Positions 11,853 to 24,000 of a DNA stretch of 64,000 nucleotides are shown here, piece by piece. The position numbers were made by a program, and so were the translations under genes. This DNA is from Scolanthus callimorphus (lineage: Eukaryota; Cnidaria; Anthozoa; Actiniaria; Edwardsiidae). The notes beneath the pieces are model-generated. The model did no database searches and was not told the DNA's origin. It saw nothing but the letters and a program-made list of their open reading frames with translations. The stretch is from contig CM066918.1 of assembly GCA_033964015.1 (NCBI GenBank), positions 29,364,595 to 29,428,594 on the forward strand. Reading direction: 5' to 3'. Each line of letters starts with the position of its first letter. Within the stretch, counting starts at the first letter, position 1.

Positions 11853-12261
11853 TGTTTCCTTGTAAATCCCATGCGTCTCCGTAACAGATAACTCAGCCAC
11901 AAATCGTATAGTTTGATTATAATTTTATTCGATCTGAAATGATACAATGACTTATTACTTATCGATACCTATATTCTAGACCTACTGTATAAACCTTCAA
12001 AATCACAAATGAAAACTTACTTATGTGGCGGGTTTAAGTCTTGTAATGCTTCTTTGTGCCCTTTTGATTGCTGGTTAGCAGTTTCTGGTTAGCAGTGTTT
12101 CTTATCGACTTTTCACATGTATTACTTATAACATACTGAACTGAACTGAGTACACGACGCTAAGCTGCGTTTATGTCTTGTCAATCAAATGTCAATCTAC
12201 TAACCGGTTTATTAATAGAAAATCAAATAATCTAATCACTAATTTGTTAACGAACGAAACA
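11853..12261 (-). repeat. 3' LTR of the BEL/Pao element (409 bp)
   Basis: Bounded by TGTTTCCTTG on the left and CGAACGAAACA on the right (plus-strand reading). The terminal 38 bp (12224-12261) are identical to 15042-15079, the 5' LTR stub. The inner boundary is set by the adjacent polypurine tract and the outer one by the GGACA duplication. Confidence 0.83.
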
Positions 12262-12272
12262 TTCTCCGCCCC
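12262..12272 (-). other. Polypurine tract
   Basis: On the minus strand GGGGCGGAGAA lies immediately upstream of the 3' LTR start, the place and composition expected for plus-strand priming in an LTR element. Confidence 0.7.
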
Positions 12273-12300
12273 GAAAAGGGCGTTGTCCTTTTCCACTAGT

Positions 12301-15041
12301 TTATTCATCAAATCCCTCTACTGGGTGAAGAACTGCGATCTTTGAAATCGGCCTTTGGTATTCTCCCTCGGCTGTCTTCACCCTGACATTCCGTACTTTT
12401 CCATCTGGCCCTGGGAACACCTCGATGACTCTACACATCGTCCACTTGCCTCTTGTCACTTTATTGTCGTCGGACAGGACTGCAATGTCGCCAACTCTCA
12501 CATTCCGCTTGTTTGCGTGCCATTTCTTTCTTGGAACAAGAATCGGGAATACATCCCTAGCCCAGCGCTTCCAGAACGAATCCACGATCCTTTGAACAAA
12601 CTCTACTCTTTTCCTTGGATTTCTTGTTTCTTTGAATGGACCCTGCGGTGCTGTAGGCGAGGCACGTCCAAGCAGCATGTCGTTTGGGCATAGATAAGAA
12701 CCGTCATCCGGGTCGTTTGGCAGGCGTCCGATTGGGCGCTGGTTCACCAGGTTGCCCGCTTCTAACAGACAGGTATATAATTCAAACGGGGTCAAACTTG
12801 AGAACCGATGGCGCATTTAAGCGCTTTCTTGCATGACTTGACAAGAGACTCAACACACCCATTCTGGTGTGGAGCCGCGGGTGTTACAAACTTCCATTGG
12901 ATTCCTTTCTCAGCGCAGAACGATTTCAGCTCCTCTACATTCCAATCTTCAATCATTTCTCTCAGCTCTCTCTCTGCTACAACCATCTGTGATCCGTTGT
13001 CGCTCATGATCAGTGCGGGTTGACCACGAATCGAAAAGAATCTTCGTAGAACTTGCATAAAATCCATTGTTGACAGATCAACTGCGAGCTCCAGGTGCAC
13101 TGCTCTCGTGTTTAAACAGGTGAAAATCACACCATAATGCTTCATTTGTTTGTTTCTTCCAATCTTCACATTGTAGGGACCAAAGTAATCACATGATGTA
13201 TAATAAAATGGCGGTGTGTGCGGAGCGAGACGAATATCGGGTAGGTCGGCCATCACTTGGTTTTCTGGTGTATGCGCCATCTTTCTGCAGACTACACAGC
13301 GGTGTTTCACAGACTTGCTCAGCTTGTTGGCCTTTAGGATCCAGTACTTCTGCCTGGTCTTGGCAGTTGTGGTGGCTACTCCTGGGTGACCGAATTGGTG
13401 TGCATGGCGCGTTATCAGCAATGATATCCAGTGTGTATTCGGGAGCAGAGCAGGATGCTTGGTCTCGTAAGACGCGACGGCTCTATCCACTCTTCCTCCT
13501 ACCCTTATGATGCCCTTTTCATCTATAAAGGGGCTAAGTGCCTTGAAGTCGCCTTTTGCCATGCGCGCATGAAGGTTTCTTTGCGCATTCTTTACCCAAT
13601 ATATTTCTGCCTTTTGTAGCTCTTCGGGTGTTAGCGGCCCTTCTTTGCCTTGTTGCTCGTGCTTTCTCAGTCTAATTTTCTCAGCAAATCTCAGAATTCT
13701 TGCCGTCACTCGTATGAGTCCTCTCCAGCTAGAGAAGTCTTGCGGATTTATGGGGTCGTCGTTCGCTTCAGGGCTTTCGGTCACTCGTGCCTGAAGTACT
13801 GCTTCCGCTCGGCGACGTTCCATTTGTTCCTCGGGGGGCGTCTGTACTGTATCTTGTTTAGGCCATTGATCTTCCGGCAGCTGCAGGAACTCGGGTCCGT
13901 TGCTCCATCTTCCACTCAGGTCCGTCGCAGGGATGCCTCTGGATAAATCATCGGCTACGTTCAATTCACCTGGGAGATGCCTCCATTGACTTGGATCACT
14001 CTTGCTTTGGATTTCTCCCACTCTCGCTGATACAAAGGGCTTAAACTGTCGTGATGGGCTTCGTATCCATGCCAACACGATAGTACTGTCAGTAAAAAAC
14101 TGAACAGCCTTGAACTGAATTCTTGATTCCTCCTGGATCGTGTGCGCTAAACGGGAAGCGAGTACAGCTGCTTGCAGCTCGAGACGCGGAATGGTTAGCT
14201 GCTTTAAGGGTGCCACTCGTGACTTGGCGGCTACTAATCTGACATCATAGTTCCCATCCGGATTTTTCTTCCTGATATACGCACAGCTTCCAAAAGCTTC
14301 CGTTGATGCGTCTGAGAACACGCATAAGAGCGGTGGTTCTGCAGCTCCTTGTGTGAGAAGACATCTCTTAAACTCGATTTTATCGAGGTCTTTCAATTCT
14401 TCAAACATACATTTCCATTTCTTCTTCACTTGTACTGATAGCTCGTCATCCCAGTCGACTCCCATTCTCCACAGGTCTTGCATGCCGATTTTAAGGCGAA
14501 TCGTGAACGAAGCTGCGAGTCCAATAGGGTCATATATCCTTGCGATTTGTCCAAGCAGCAATCGCTTCGTCAGTTTTAACTCTTCTAGGCTTTGATGATC
14601 CATGGTAAGCTTCATTAGATCTGACTTCACTTTAAGAGACAGCGTGTCCCTCTTGCTATTCCACACGACTCCTAGTACCTTCTCTTCTCCTTCAGGCTGG
14701 AATACTTTCTTTTCATCTTCGTTAATGTTTCCTTCCACTAACGCTTCATTCGAGATCCACTTTTTCACACTGAAACCACCCTTCTTGAGAAGTATGTCCA
14801 TCTCTGCAGATAACTGTCTTGCCTCGTTCAAGTTGTTTACTGAATGACAGATGTCGTCCATGTACACGTCCTCTTTCAGCACTTTCGCTGCTTCTGGGTA
14901 CGAATCTTCTCCCTCCTCCGCTGTCTTTCTGAGGGCTATCTGAGCCATGGCTGGCGCCGGCTTGTCTCCAAATGTCAACACTGTTTTTATGTAGACGTCC
15001 GGGGTTTGTCAGTCTCCAGGTTACGCCATAAGTAGCGTACA
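12301..15041 (-). pseudogene. BEL/Pao pol remnant: RT C-terminus, RNase H, integrase, DUF5641
   Basis: The main frame (14981-12792, 729 codons) begins inside reverse transcriptase, with the catalytic YMDD at codons 40-43. It continues through a Pao-type RNase H with acidic residues in FSDAS, RLELQ and FTDST. The integrase follows: a zinc-binding HH-CC region (CVVCRKM) and a DDE core with Asp in CDYFGP, Asp in SDNG and Glu in CVESL, 49 residues apart for the last pair. The next frame (12816-12301, 171 codons) is the DUF5641-type C-terminal domain. The frame changes by one base near 12790 between integrase and DUF5641, and by one base near 15001 at the N-terminal side. Coding upstream of about 15040 is replaced by the LTR stub. 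No protease or gag of this element is present. Confidence 0.9.
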
Positions 15042-15079
15042 CAAATAATCTAATCACTAATTTGTTAACGAACGAAACA
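15042..15079 (-). repeat. Truncated 5' LTR stub (38 bp)
   Basis: Identical over 38 bp to the end of the complete LTR (12224-12261), then abruptly replaced by mid-RT coding sequence at 15041. This marks the breakpoint of a large internal deletion. Confidence 0.85.
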
Positions 15080-15084
15080 GGACA

Positions 15085-15581
15085 GGCTACGCAGGAAAAT
15101 AGTACAACCCTAGTGTTTATTACTCGCTGCATGGGAGTGCCCGGGGGTGCGGAAGCAAAGCCTACAGCTCAATTTATAGATAAGGCGGAGCTAATCACCA
15201 GCACTTAGGGGAGGTTAATGAATGGTACTCTAGGGGGTATGACCCCGAAACCACCAACCTATTTTTTTATAAGAAAACTCCAAGTATTGACTGCATCTCG
15301 CAAAATAGATGTCCATAATGAACAGGCAGGCTTGCCATCGTACTCTACAACACGAAGCAAGTACACTTTATGCAATTCGGTAGGGGTGGGGAGGGGTACT
15401 TTGTGCCGCCACCCACCACCTCCCCTGACAAATCGGCCGGGCTCTTAAAAAGTACCATTGTTTTTTACTTCTGCCCTTACTTGTTGCGCGGCTCGCTATC
15501 CTTTCGTCTGATGCATGACCATGAACAAGCCATTCTCAAACCTCTACCCAGCTCGTCACCTCGCGGGGAAGGCTCTGGTGA
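15085..15581. other. Unassigned; left part belongs to the element the BEL copy inserted into
   Basis: GGCTACGCAGG directly after the insertion resembles the CTACGCAGG end of the short palindromic MITE at 3771-3853. The rest has no supported gene. Confidence 0.35.
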
Positions 15582-16275
15582 CATTCTCGTACAGAGCCAT
15601 CCCCGGCTCGTTTGCTCACAGGGGAGGCTCTGGTGACATCCGTTTGAGGGCCTTCGGTAATTGGCTGATTTTGAACGTTGGGCCGCATGCGCGGAGCGTT
15701 TCTCTCAGCGGCTCTGAATCAAATCTCGCGCATGCGTCAATTGTTGTCACCAGAATCTTGCCGCTGGCCAAAAGATGACAGGCTCTGGGTACGAGATTGA
15801 GCCTCCCCCGCGAGGTGAGGCGAGCTGGGGAGCTCCAACCTCGTCCCCAGGGTCATGTTGGTAATTTTCAAGATGGCGGTTGGTCGAGCACAAGTCCCTG
15901 GGGGAGGCTGAGTCAATGACCCACATGACCACTGTTTGAAGACATAGGAACGAGTTTGTCCTTTGTTTCGAAACGGTCATGTGACTCAGCCTCTCCCAGG
16001 GTCTTCTCCCGAGTCAACCGCATTTGAAAAACGACAGAGAGACCCTGGGGACGAGGTTGGGGGAGCTGTTGTTCGAGAATGGTTCTGGTGACAGCCATTG
16101 ACGCATGCGCGAGTTTTGATACAGAGCCCCAACGCATTCTCGTACCCAGAGCCCGATACGCGGGCTCTGGGAACGAGATTGGCCCCAACGTTGAAAATCA
16201 GCCAATCAGCGAAGGCCCTCAAATGGATGTCCCGGCCAGAGCCCCGCGCGCGGGGAGCTCTGGGTACGAGAATGA
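15582..16275. mobile_element. Three-level nest of MITEs
   Basis: The outer element is bounded by ATTCTCGTAC (15583) and GTACGAGAAT (16265-16274), with long internal arms: CTGATTTTGAACGTTGGGCC near 15664 pairs with GGCCCCAACGTTGAAAATCAG near 16181. Inside it, a second inverted pair begins AGCTCCAACCTCGTCCCCAG (15831) and ends CTGGGGACGAGGTTGGGGGAG (to 16067). Inside that, a third pair runs from GTCCCTGGGGGAGGCTGAGTC (15894) to ATGTGACTCAGCCTCTCCCAG (to 16001). No coding sequence. Related copies lie at 25763-26107 and 26664-26870. Confidence 0.7.
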
Positions 16276-16500
16276 AGGCAAGTGTTCATTAAACAGCGAC
16301 GCAAGCGCAAGTCTAAGATCAACGTTATGAGTTTACTTGTGCTTGCGTTACTAGACGCAAGCACAACAAGCACATTATGGGAACGCAACGTCTCGATTTT
16401 CCTGCGCTTGTGTTCTAATGTGAACCACATATAAAGGGAAATATATGAGTTTGATATCCTCTTGCGCTTGCATTCCAGTGAGGTGAACTACCCTGCTTAG
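16276..16500. repeat. CGCAAGCGCAAG-rich repeat
   Basis: GACGCAAGCGCAAG (about 16300), TGTGCTTGCGTTACTAGACGC (about 16338) and CTTGCGCTTGCATTCC (about 16463) are related in direct and inverted orientation. Probably a decayed MITE; ends not resolved. Confidence 0.5.
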
Positions 16501-17351
16501 TAAGCGTTCTCATGCGGTTTTCGTGCAGAGAAATTAATCCGGGCAAAGTTTTGCGAAAAATTGATGGAGGGCGGAGAGAAGCTATTTTAAGATGGGGGAC
16601 GGGTGATGCATGACCAAAAAATCACTCGTCGAGACTTCTCCACCTTTTCTGTTTCTCTTTGCACAAAACTTCATGGAACGCTTGCTACGCAGATTATCAA
16701 CCTGTACAGTCTCTGGTTATTCGATATTGTTTACAATCCACGTGGTCCGTGATAAATTTGCACAATTTACAACTGTAATATTTTCTCTTTCAGTTGTAAT
16801 TCCATTTTCACGCCTCTTGACATTTCCGTTCTCTTATTCGAATTAGGTGCTGATTGTTTTAGGAGTTTATTGTTAATCGCATCATTGAAAATAAACTTGC
16901 AATGCGTTCTTTCGTGAGCTGACAATAATTTGCAGACCGACACGCCGACAGTTACGCCGTTTCCTTATTATCGTCGTCCTGTCGATTCTGGAGATAGCCA
17001 GTTCAGATTACAAATTGATGTATGAATTTTTCATGAAAATTAATAATATTCATGGACTGAAAATTAATTGTGAATTCTTGAAGTATTCATTACGGAAGCA
17101 ACTGTGCAAAATAAATTCAGTCTTTGACCAGGAGGTTTTTGCTCAATAAGAACGATTTTCTCAGCCAATGAGAATCGAGAACAGGAGCCATGTGATCGAT
17201 AGGTCAACATTGCTTCGAAGCTCGTTAATGTGGAACAGAAAAACATGGATGCGACGTTATTTCACCATATTTTCGTGGATTTTAATGGAGATTTCTAATT
17301 ATTATGGGCTAAATACGAAAGAATGATGCCGGGTTAGACCTTGGGTCGCCG
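16501..17351. other. Upstream flank of the multi-PH gene
   Basis: No supported gene. Contains a GCTTGCTACGCAG repeat relic near 16680 and AT-rich DNA. The promoter and 5' UTR of the multi-PH gene presumably lie in the last few hundred bases, but I see no clear core promoter motif. Confidence 0.35.
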
Positions 17352-18063
17352 ATGGATAGACCTGAAAAATTATTGGGTGAGTTTTTAGCGAAGTTTTGAA
17401 CTGACTTTGAGAGCAAAGGTGCCAAGTCATTTTGGGTTGTATGTTATCAGGCCTCTTATTACAGTTCGGTTTGTTTTCTTTCCAAAGCTTCGATCCTCCA
17501 TCAAAATCATCAGAAGGGACGTTTATTTATTGTTGTTTTGCCGCCTGAAAGGCTGGACCTTTTACTTTGTTTACATTATGCGAAAACCCCATTTAGTTCC
17601 TCGTACTTTTCAGTAAATAACTTTTTACTCAAGACATGTTTCCTTTCTAAATACGTCCTCAACAGCTATCAGCCAAACGCTTCCAGGGCTCGAGAACTTC
17701 CTTAAAAATGTCCTGGCGAACGAGGGACTCAGTGAAGAAGCTGACGAACAAAGAAGAGAGTTCTTGAAGAAGCTAGAACTGGTTTCCTCGCCGCCAACCT
17801 TGCCCCCAAGGCCGGCAAAATTGGCGGATAGACGAGGTGGTCCGCCATTGCCTAACGTGTCGGGCAATGAACTAGCCACGAGCGGCGATGAAAGTCAAAG
17901 CTCTGTTTATTCGCACTACAGAAACTCTCATGTCGAGGATCCAGTGGATTTTGCTTCACAACAGAGGGAGCTATCGAGAAACTATACTTTTTACGGTGCA
18001 TACGCTGGGAGAAGAGATCTTTATGGATCGGAGTTGCCTGTATTCGCAGGCGCTGGACTGAAG
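17352..18063 (+). CDS. Exons 1-2 of the multi-PH gene: N-terminal helix and proline-rich SH3 ligand
   Basis: Exon 1 (17352-17376) is only 25 nt and ends in a strong donor (G|GTGAGT). Exon 2 (17666-18063) is entered in phase 1 and ends AAG|GTTGGT. The encoded 141 residues begin with an amphipathic segment (LLAISQTLPGLENFLKNVL), similar in layout to the AFAP N-terminus. It is followed by LPPRPAKL, a likely SH3-binding motif, and RRGGPPLP. Confidence 0.75.
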
Positions 18064-21000
18064 GTTGGTTGATATAGAGTGTATAAACTTGCAAATGTTT
18101 ACAAACTCCGATCGCTGGATTCATCGCAGTATTTTACTCGAGGTGATCGAGCGATCGGGGATCTATTGTGCAGCTCAGCTGTTTTGGGCTATAACTGAAT
18201 AAATAATTGTTTTAACCGTGACTTTGGTCATTGACTGTGGACAAGTTCATTCCAGGCTTGGCATGGCCCACAAAGGTTTTGCGCAAAAGTTTGTACCAAG
18301 GCTTTAGGTCTTTGATCATGCTTTATCCTTAGCCCAGCCTTTGTCAATAGCGTTATTGTGATGTTTCCGAGTCCTCGGCAGTTATAAAGGGACAATCTGT
18401 GGTTTACAGATTTCGGAAACGCGGTTTCAGATCAGAGTGTTGAAATCAAAATTTCCTAAAGTTACGAACGCACGAAATCTAATCATATCGGTTTTGTTAC
18501 CCCAAATTACCGATGACCTGAATTGTGATGGGTTTACAATTATTATTCGAACCTTTCTTTAGTTTACATAAAGATCCAAGTGCTAATGTTGTTAATTTGT
18601 TCTGTAGAATTCCCTCAGTTGGGATTCAAACAACTACACTGAGGTTTAGGTTTACAAAACGCGTTAGATTTCATCTGATAAGAATTTCAAGATCTTCCTT
18701 CTCGATGTCTTCCAACGTGGGACGTCTCTGTCGGATTTTCGCAATATAGTTTCAAGAATTGTTGATTTCATGAGTAATTTCTAGTTCAAAAGGGTTCAAC
18801 TTGTTAAACATGTGCGCTGAGTAGTAATTAGGTTTGTCTGACATTTTCTGCATTCCCGAGCCTTTATATTCAACGCATTTCCTCAAAGCACTCCCATGAA
18901 AAGGTTACAACCCCTTAAATACAATCCTACTTTGAACATAGAAACTATTACATCATCTGTATCAGATTTACAACACTTTCACCTTCTTTCGAGGGATTTT
19001 GTCGATTGCAGTGAAATCGACAATATAAGACCTTCTGTCAATCAGAAAAAAATCTATGAAAATATTGAATTTCAGTTACAAAACCCACTAGCTCACTAAA
19101 AAGAGTTTGCTTGAAATTCACTTACAGAACAAAGTCTAGTCAATTTATGTGCAACTTGTCTAGATGTTTTTAGTGTATTCTGACATGATAGAAATTCAAG
19201 AGGTTATACATATAGATAAAATATTCTAAAAGTTGTTTTTAATGCAAGATCTATGGAACATGTACTAAATCCAAACAAGTTATTTTTGTGTTGGTTGTCA
19301 TCCTTCATATTCAGCTTAGAAAAAGACATTTAAAAGCTTTTGTCCTTCATCACTGCCTGTAAAAATTGTCATTGTTCACTAAAAATAATATTAATTATTT
19401 TAAGTGTGGATTCATAAGTGCACACCACCTTGAAGGTGAATAAAACTAGCCAAGCGTCATTTCGCTTACCAAAAATCCACTGATGATTATTTTTCATTTC
19501 TTTGCTTAATGATAAGGAATAAAATAGAAATAGAGAACTATAAAGATATGGGGTACTCCTGTCTGAAATATGCTCGCATTTGCAATTTATATTTTTGCCT
19601 GTGGCCATGAGAAAAATATAAATTAGAATGTGCATGAAATTCATTTAAATGCAAAGTTGTCATATTATTGATATTTTTTCATGGTCTGCTGCTGGGCAAA
19701 ACATTCAAACTTGTTTACAAGCTTAAACAGTGGGAACTGATTAAAAATTTAAATATTCTTTTGTCTTTACTTACGTCTGGTATAATGCCCAGGTCTTAAT
19801 TGCAGCTTAGTCCTTAATTGCAGCTGAGATTTAGAATGAATGTGACTTTAGTGCAGTTTGGCCGAATCTTCTTTCCCTAGGTCATGAGATAATAAAAGAG
19901 TGCTAGCTGAATAAGTTGAAATGAAAGGTGGGGTGGATTCATATGGAAAGGCACAGCTGTATTACAAGGAAGAAAATAATGACATTTGTGAAAGAGTGAG
20001 ATTTCTTTAAAAGTCTTCACTTCATTGGACTACTACTAACATGTATTTTTTATTGTGATGATTAATTCTAGTATCAAGGTTTTCCCCATTTTATCTCCTT
20101 ACAACAAAGTGCCTGAAAATGCAAAATACAGTCACCAATAATGGACTAAAAATTTTCCTGTTGGTGAGATAGATTTGTAGACTTATTTATGACAGCATAA
20201 AGAGCAGTTTTTGCTGCTAAGAAGGTTTTTAGCACAAGCTGGGCCTTTCTTCTACTAAATGGTGAATAACTTTGATGTATGTGCAGAAAAGAGAACTGAA
20301 ACGTTTTTTATGCATAGTTTCTGCTCTCACATTCACAGCCAAGTCCTAGAGGTTCCACTCGTAGCAGCAGCAGTGATGACACAATTTATGAACGTCTTAG
20401 TATTGGCGGCGACAGTATCATCTTGGATGATTCCAAAGCATCAACTGATAGTCATGATGCTAGCAAGATATCCCAGGAGACCAGCCCTGGTGCCTCTAAT
20501 ATTGCTCCCAGGGGAGCTATAAGTAGAGCTTCAGTGGGGAAGGGAAAGCTTGCTACAGGATGGTAAGGGTTCTATCACAGAATTTTACAATCTCCAGGGC
20601 TAGATCTTAACTTTTTAAAATAGTAGTCAAGTGGCTAGTAAATGGCCAAGATTCACTAGCCATAATATATTTTCTACTATATTTTCTACTATATTTTTTA
20701 CTTCCTTGCCAAAAATCCAGTAGCCAAGATGGCTATTAAAGAGCCAAAATCCACTAGCCAAAACGAAAATTCTACTAGTATTTGGCTAGTTAAGATCAAG
20801 CCCTGATCTCAGAAATGCCAACTCTCCCACATTTTGTCAATGTTAAATACAATTAGAATACCAAGGACAATATAGTATAGCTCTGCTGTTGGTGAAAACA
20901 TTTTTGTGATACTTATAGGTTTAAGAAAGAAACTAAAGATGTTCCTAAGGTTCATGAGGAAGTGTATGTCCAAGATCTGAGTGATAACGTCATTCAAGGC

Positions 21001-24000
21001 TACCTTAGAGATGTCAAGGCCAAACAGCGGCGCTGGTGCATCATCAGAGATGAAAAGCTCTATATATTCAAGACTCGTGATGAGCCAGCTATGCAAATAA
21101 TTGATCTGCCGAACTGTAACATTGGTGTGGATGACAAAAAGAAAATCAGCTATTCATTTAGGTGAGTTAAATGCCAGGATCTGATGTGACCAGTTATCTG
21201 TCTGTCAGGGAGGTCTAGACTTTTCGATTAATGTTTAATCAAGGACATGAGAACTAAACCAAGATTAACTTTTTTTTCCTGCCATCCAGGCTGAGCCAAC
21301 AGAATTCAGGTAGCCCATTAGTCCACTTATCCATTGAAGAGGGTCATGATCTTTCTCCATGGATGAGTGCTGTTATGGCTGCAGCAGTCCGCCGAAGTAG
21401 CACTTACCGTCCAATCAGCCCCCTCGACAAGGCCATTGCTATTGGTGGACAGGAAGAGAGGACACTCTTCCCATTTGGGTTCATGAAGATTGACATCAAA
21501 TCGGATGAGGAAGGAGATACTATTAGCAATACTTATGAAATACCGATAGAGTTACTACCAGTAAGTGTATCAAGAAATAGTGCATATGATGCCCTTTTAT
21601 GGGGTTCTCCACAATGCACATGCAGGGGAATTTTGCTATTAAATAAGTTGGAAAACAGAAAAAACTTTCCATAATGGCCCTGACAATACATTTCCATGAA
21701 AAAAAAAGAGAAAAAGCATAAAATGGTTCTTGGTTCTTGTAAAAAATATTCCCCTTGCAAGAACCTTAGAGGCAGAAACGTATTTTATGGATTTGAAGTG
21801 GAGAAAGTTAAATAACCCAAAATAGAACCATTAGGTTTTCAAGAATAGTTTTAATCAAATTACACCTTGAAATTTTCCTCTGGGACATTCCATGTTTCTT
21901 CTGAGAGTGTGGTGTTGCGTGTTGGAATCGAATAGTTACTTACAGTTAGAGGGAAATGTTGCAAAAATCATAAGAAAATATTATTAGTAACTCAATTGAT
22001 ACCTATTTACATGACAGAAAGTTTTGGTACGGCTCTGATAAAAATGGTTCTGGGGCTACCTCTCCACATAGTCCTGGCAAGGATGAAATTTTGATCCGGC
22101 TCTGACAAAATTTAGTGCGGCAAAGCCATTTACACAGTGCAAATATACAAGAGCCGTTTGGTACCCATACCACTTTTTATCCGAGCCGTGCCAAAAAATC
22201 CCTGTCATGTAACTGAGCCTTAATGGATGTTGATAGCTGACTGTGATTTTTTGTCCAGGAAATGATCAGTTCATCTGGTTATTTACCATGCCATACCAGC
22301 ACTCCTGTCCGAACCCCTAGCACCGACGACGATGGCTATGATGCCCCCCTTCCACCCCTCCCTACAGAGGCAGCAATGGATGTGGAATCATCATCATCGG
22401 AAAGCAGCTCAGATGAGGAGGAATCACCACATAAAAACGTCATCAGCCAGGAACGTAAGAACAGCGACAAGACTGGCACTGATTTCACTGATTCTAAACC
22501 AGTAGAAAGGGTGAAGAGTTTTACTCTTGGACCTGATGGTGAGAGAATTTATGACACTGTACCAGAAGAAATAGTGACCCCAAGGACAGACAGCCACAGT
22601 GACCATAGTGGGCATAGGCTGAGTTTTATTAGTGATGAGGATATTAGCTCAGAACCACGGGAAGATCGGTCAGGGAGTATGTCCCGAAAAAGGACCTCTA
22701 CTGTACTTAGTGCCATCAGCCAGGATTCAGTCGGTTCTGATACTGAGATCATGCCAGCTCCTAAGGTAAGTCAGAGAGAGTTACTTTTTTTGTTCTCCTT
22801 CCAACCCGAAAATGGGACCCCGTTCACATGAGACCGGTGCAAAACCGGACCGGTATACAATTCTGGTACGGTAATGCCTGTTCATACGGTACAGGTACAA
22901 TTCTGGCGTTTATTTATTTACAAATATACTTCTTTACAACAGATATTGTACATTTATCAAGCAATATTACATAATTACATACACACAAATATATACATTA
23001 ATGACGAAAATTTAACTAAACAAAGCCCTGTAACTGAGGTGTTGTTCTTCTTTGTTCTTTTTTTGTTATTTGTGCTAAAATCGATCCGGTACCGCAGGTC
23101 CCGTGTGAACGCTCGACGATACCGTACCAGAATTGTACCGGTCCGGTTTTGTACCGGTCTCGTGTGAACGGGTCTTAGAATGTCAAATCATTGGACTGGG
23201 GAATGGTTGTTCCGAAACTCCAGAACCTCATGAAATTCTTAGGGATTCCCGAAATCTCAAATTTTTAGAGAGCTGTCTCGCAATCTCGTTTTCTGTCAAA
23301 GTACAGAGAATGTATGATCAGCATCGAGTACCAGGATCTCTGTGTTCGTGACGTCACGGGCGCGAGTTTGTACACGTGACGTTCAGACGTTTTTCTATGA
23401 GAATTCTTGGGGATGTCTCGATATTCTGTTCCTCCAGTCAAACTCTCTTAGGCACCGTCCACACTACGTCCAGGCCGGCTAAATTTGAAAACGCCCCAAA
23501 TCGTCAGCTTTGCACATGCGCCAAATGAAAAACGAGAGCCCGCGGTCCATAAACGACGTCATCGTTTTCGAAAAGCTCCGTTTTTCGCCGTCCACACCAA
23601 AACATGTAGCCGGCGGCGTTTTCAAATTTATCCACTTTCGGCAGCGTTTTCGAAAAGATCCGGTTTCGGTGGAACTTTAGCCGGCGTAGTATGGACGGAA
23701 GGCACAACCGTATAAAGATTTAGCCGTTTTCAAATTTAGCCGGCGTAGTGTCGACGGTGCCTTAGCCAATCAGGTTCTTGCACTGTTTCCCCTCGTGCGT
23801 CCGTTGTGACGGAAGTCAATCGACTGCACTGTTCCAAACAGGGGGCAAAGATCTTACAAAAACTTGTTTCATCAGATGTTTTGATTTGAGAAACAGAATT
23901 GAAAACAATTGAAACAAAATTGTAATGTTGCTCGTAATGATGGTTTCAGCCTCGAAAGACAAGCCTCCTGTATGCGCCGAGGATGAAGCGCAGGAGACGA

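Larger units (their letters stand above)
11853..15079 (-). mobile_element. Internally deleted BEL/Pao LTR retrotransposon
   Basis: The element lies on the minus strand. Its outer ends are TG...CA and are flanked by a 5-bp direct repeat, GGACA, at 11848-11852 and 15080-15084, a length usual for BEL/Pao. One complete LTR (11853-12261) is at its 3' end; only 38 bp of the 5' LTR remain (15042-15079). The primer-binding region, gag, protease and the N-terminal half of reverse transcriptase are missing. What remains is the rest of pol (reverse transcriptase C-terminus, RNase H, integrase, C-terminal domain), broken by two single-base frame changes. It cannot encode a working element. It is an old genomic copy, described only as it stands. 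Confidence 0.88.

Noticed and set aside
12808..14595. Plus-strand open frames across the BEL/Pao pol
   Set aside because: They are antisense shadows of the minus-strand pol frame.
10162..15079. Treating the gag remnant and the pol remnant as one retroelement
   Set aside because: On the minus strand the gag would lie downstream of pol and outside the LTR and target-site duplication, and it is of a different (Copia-type) family.
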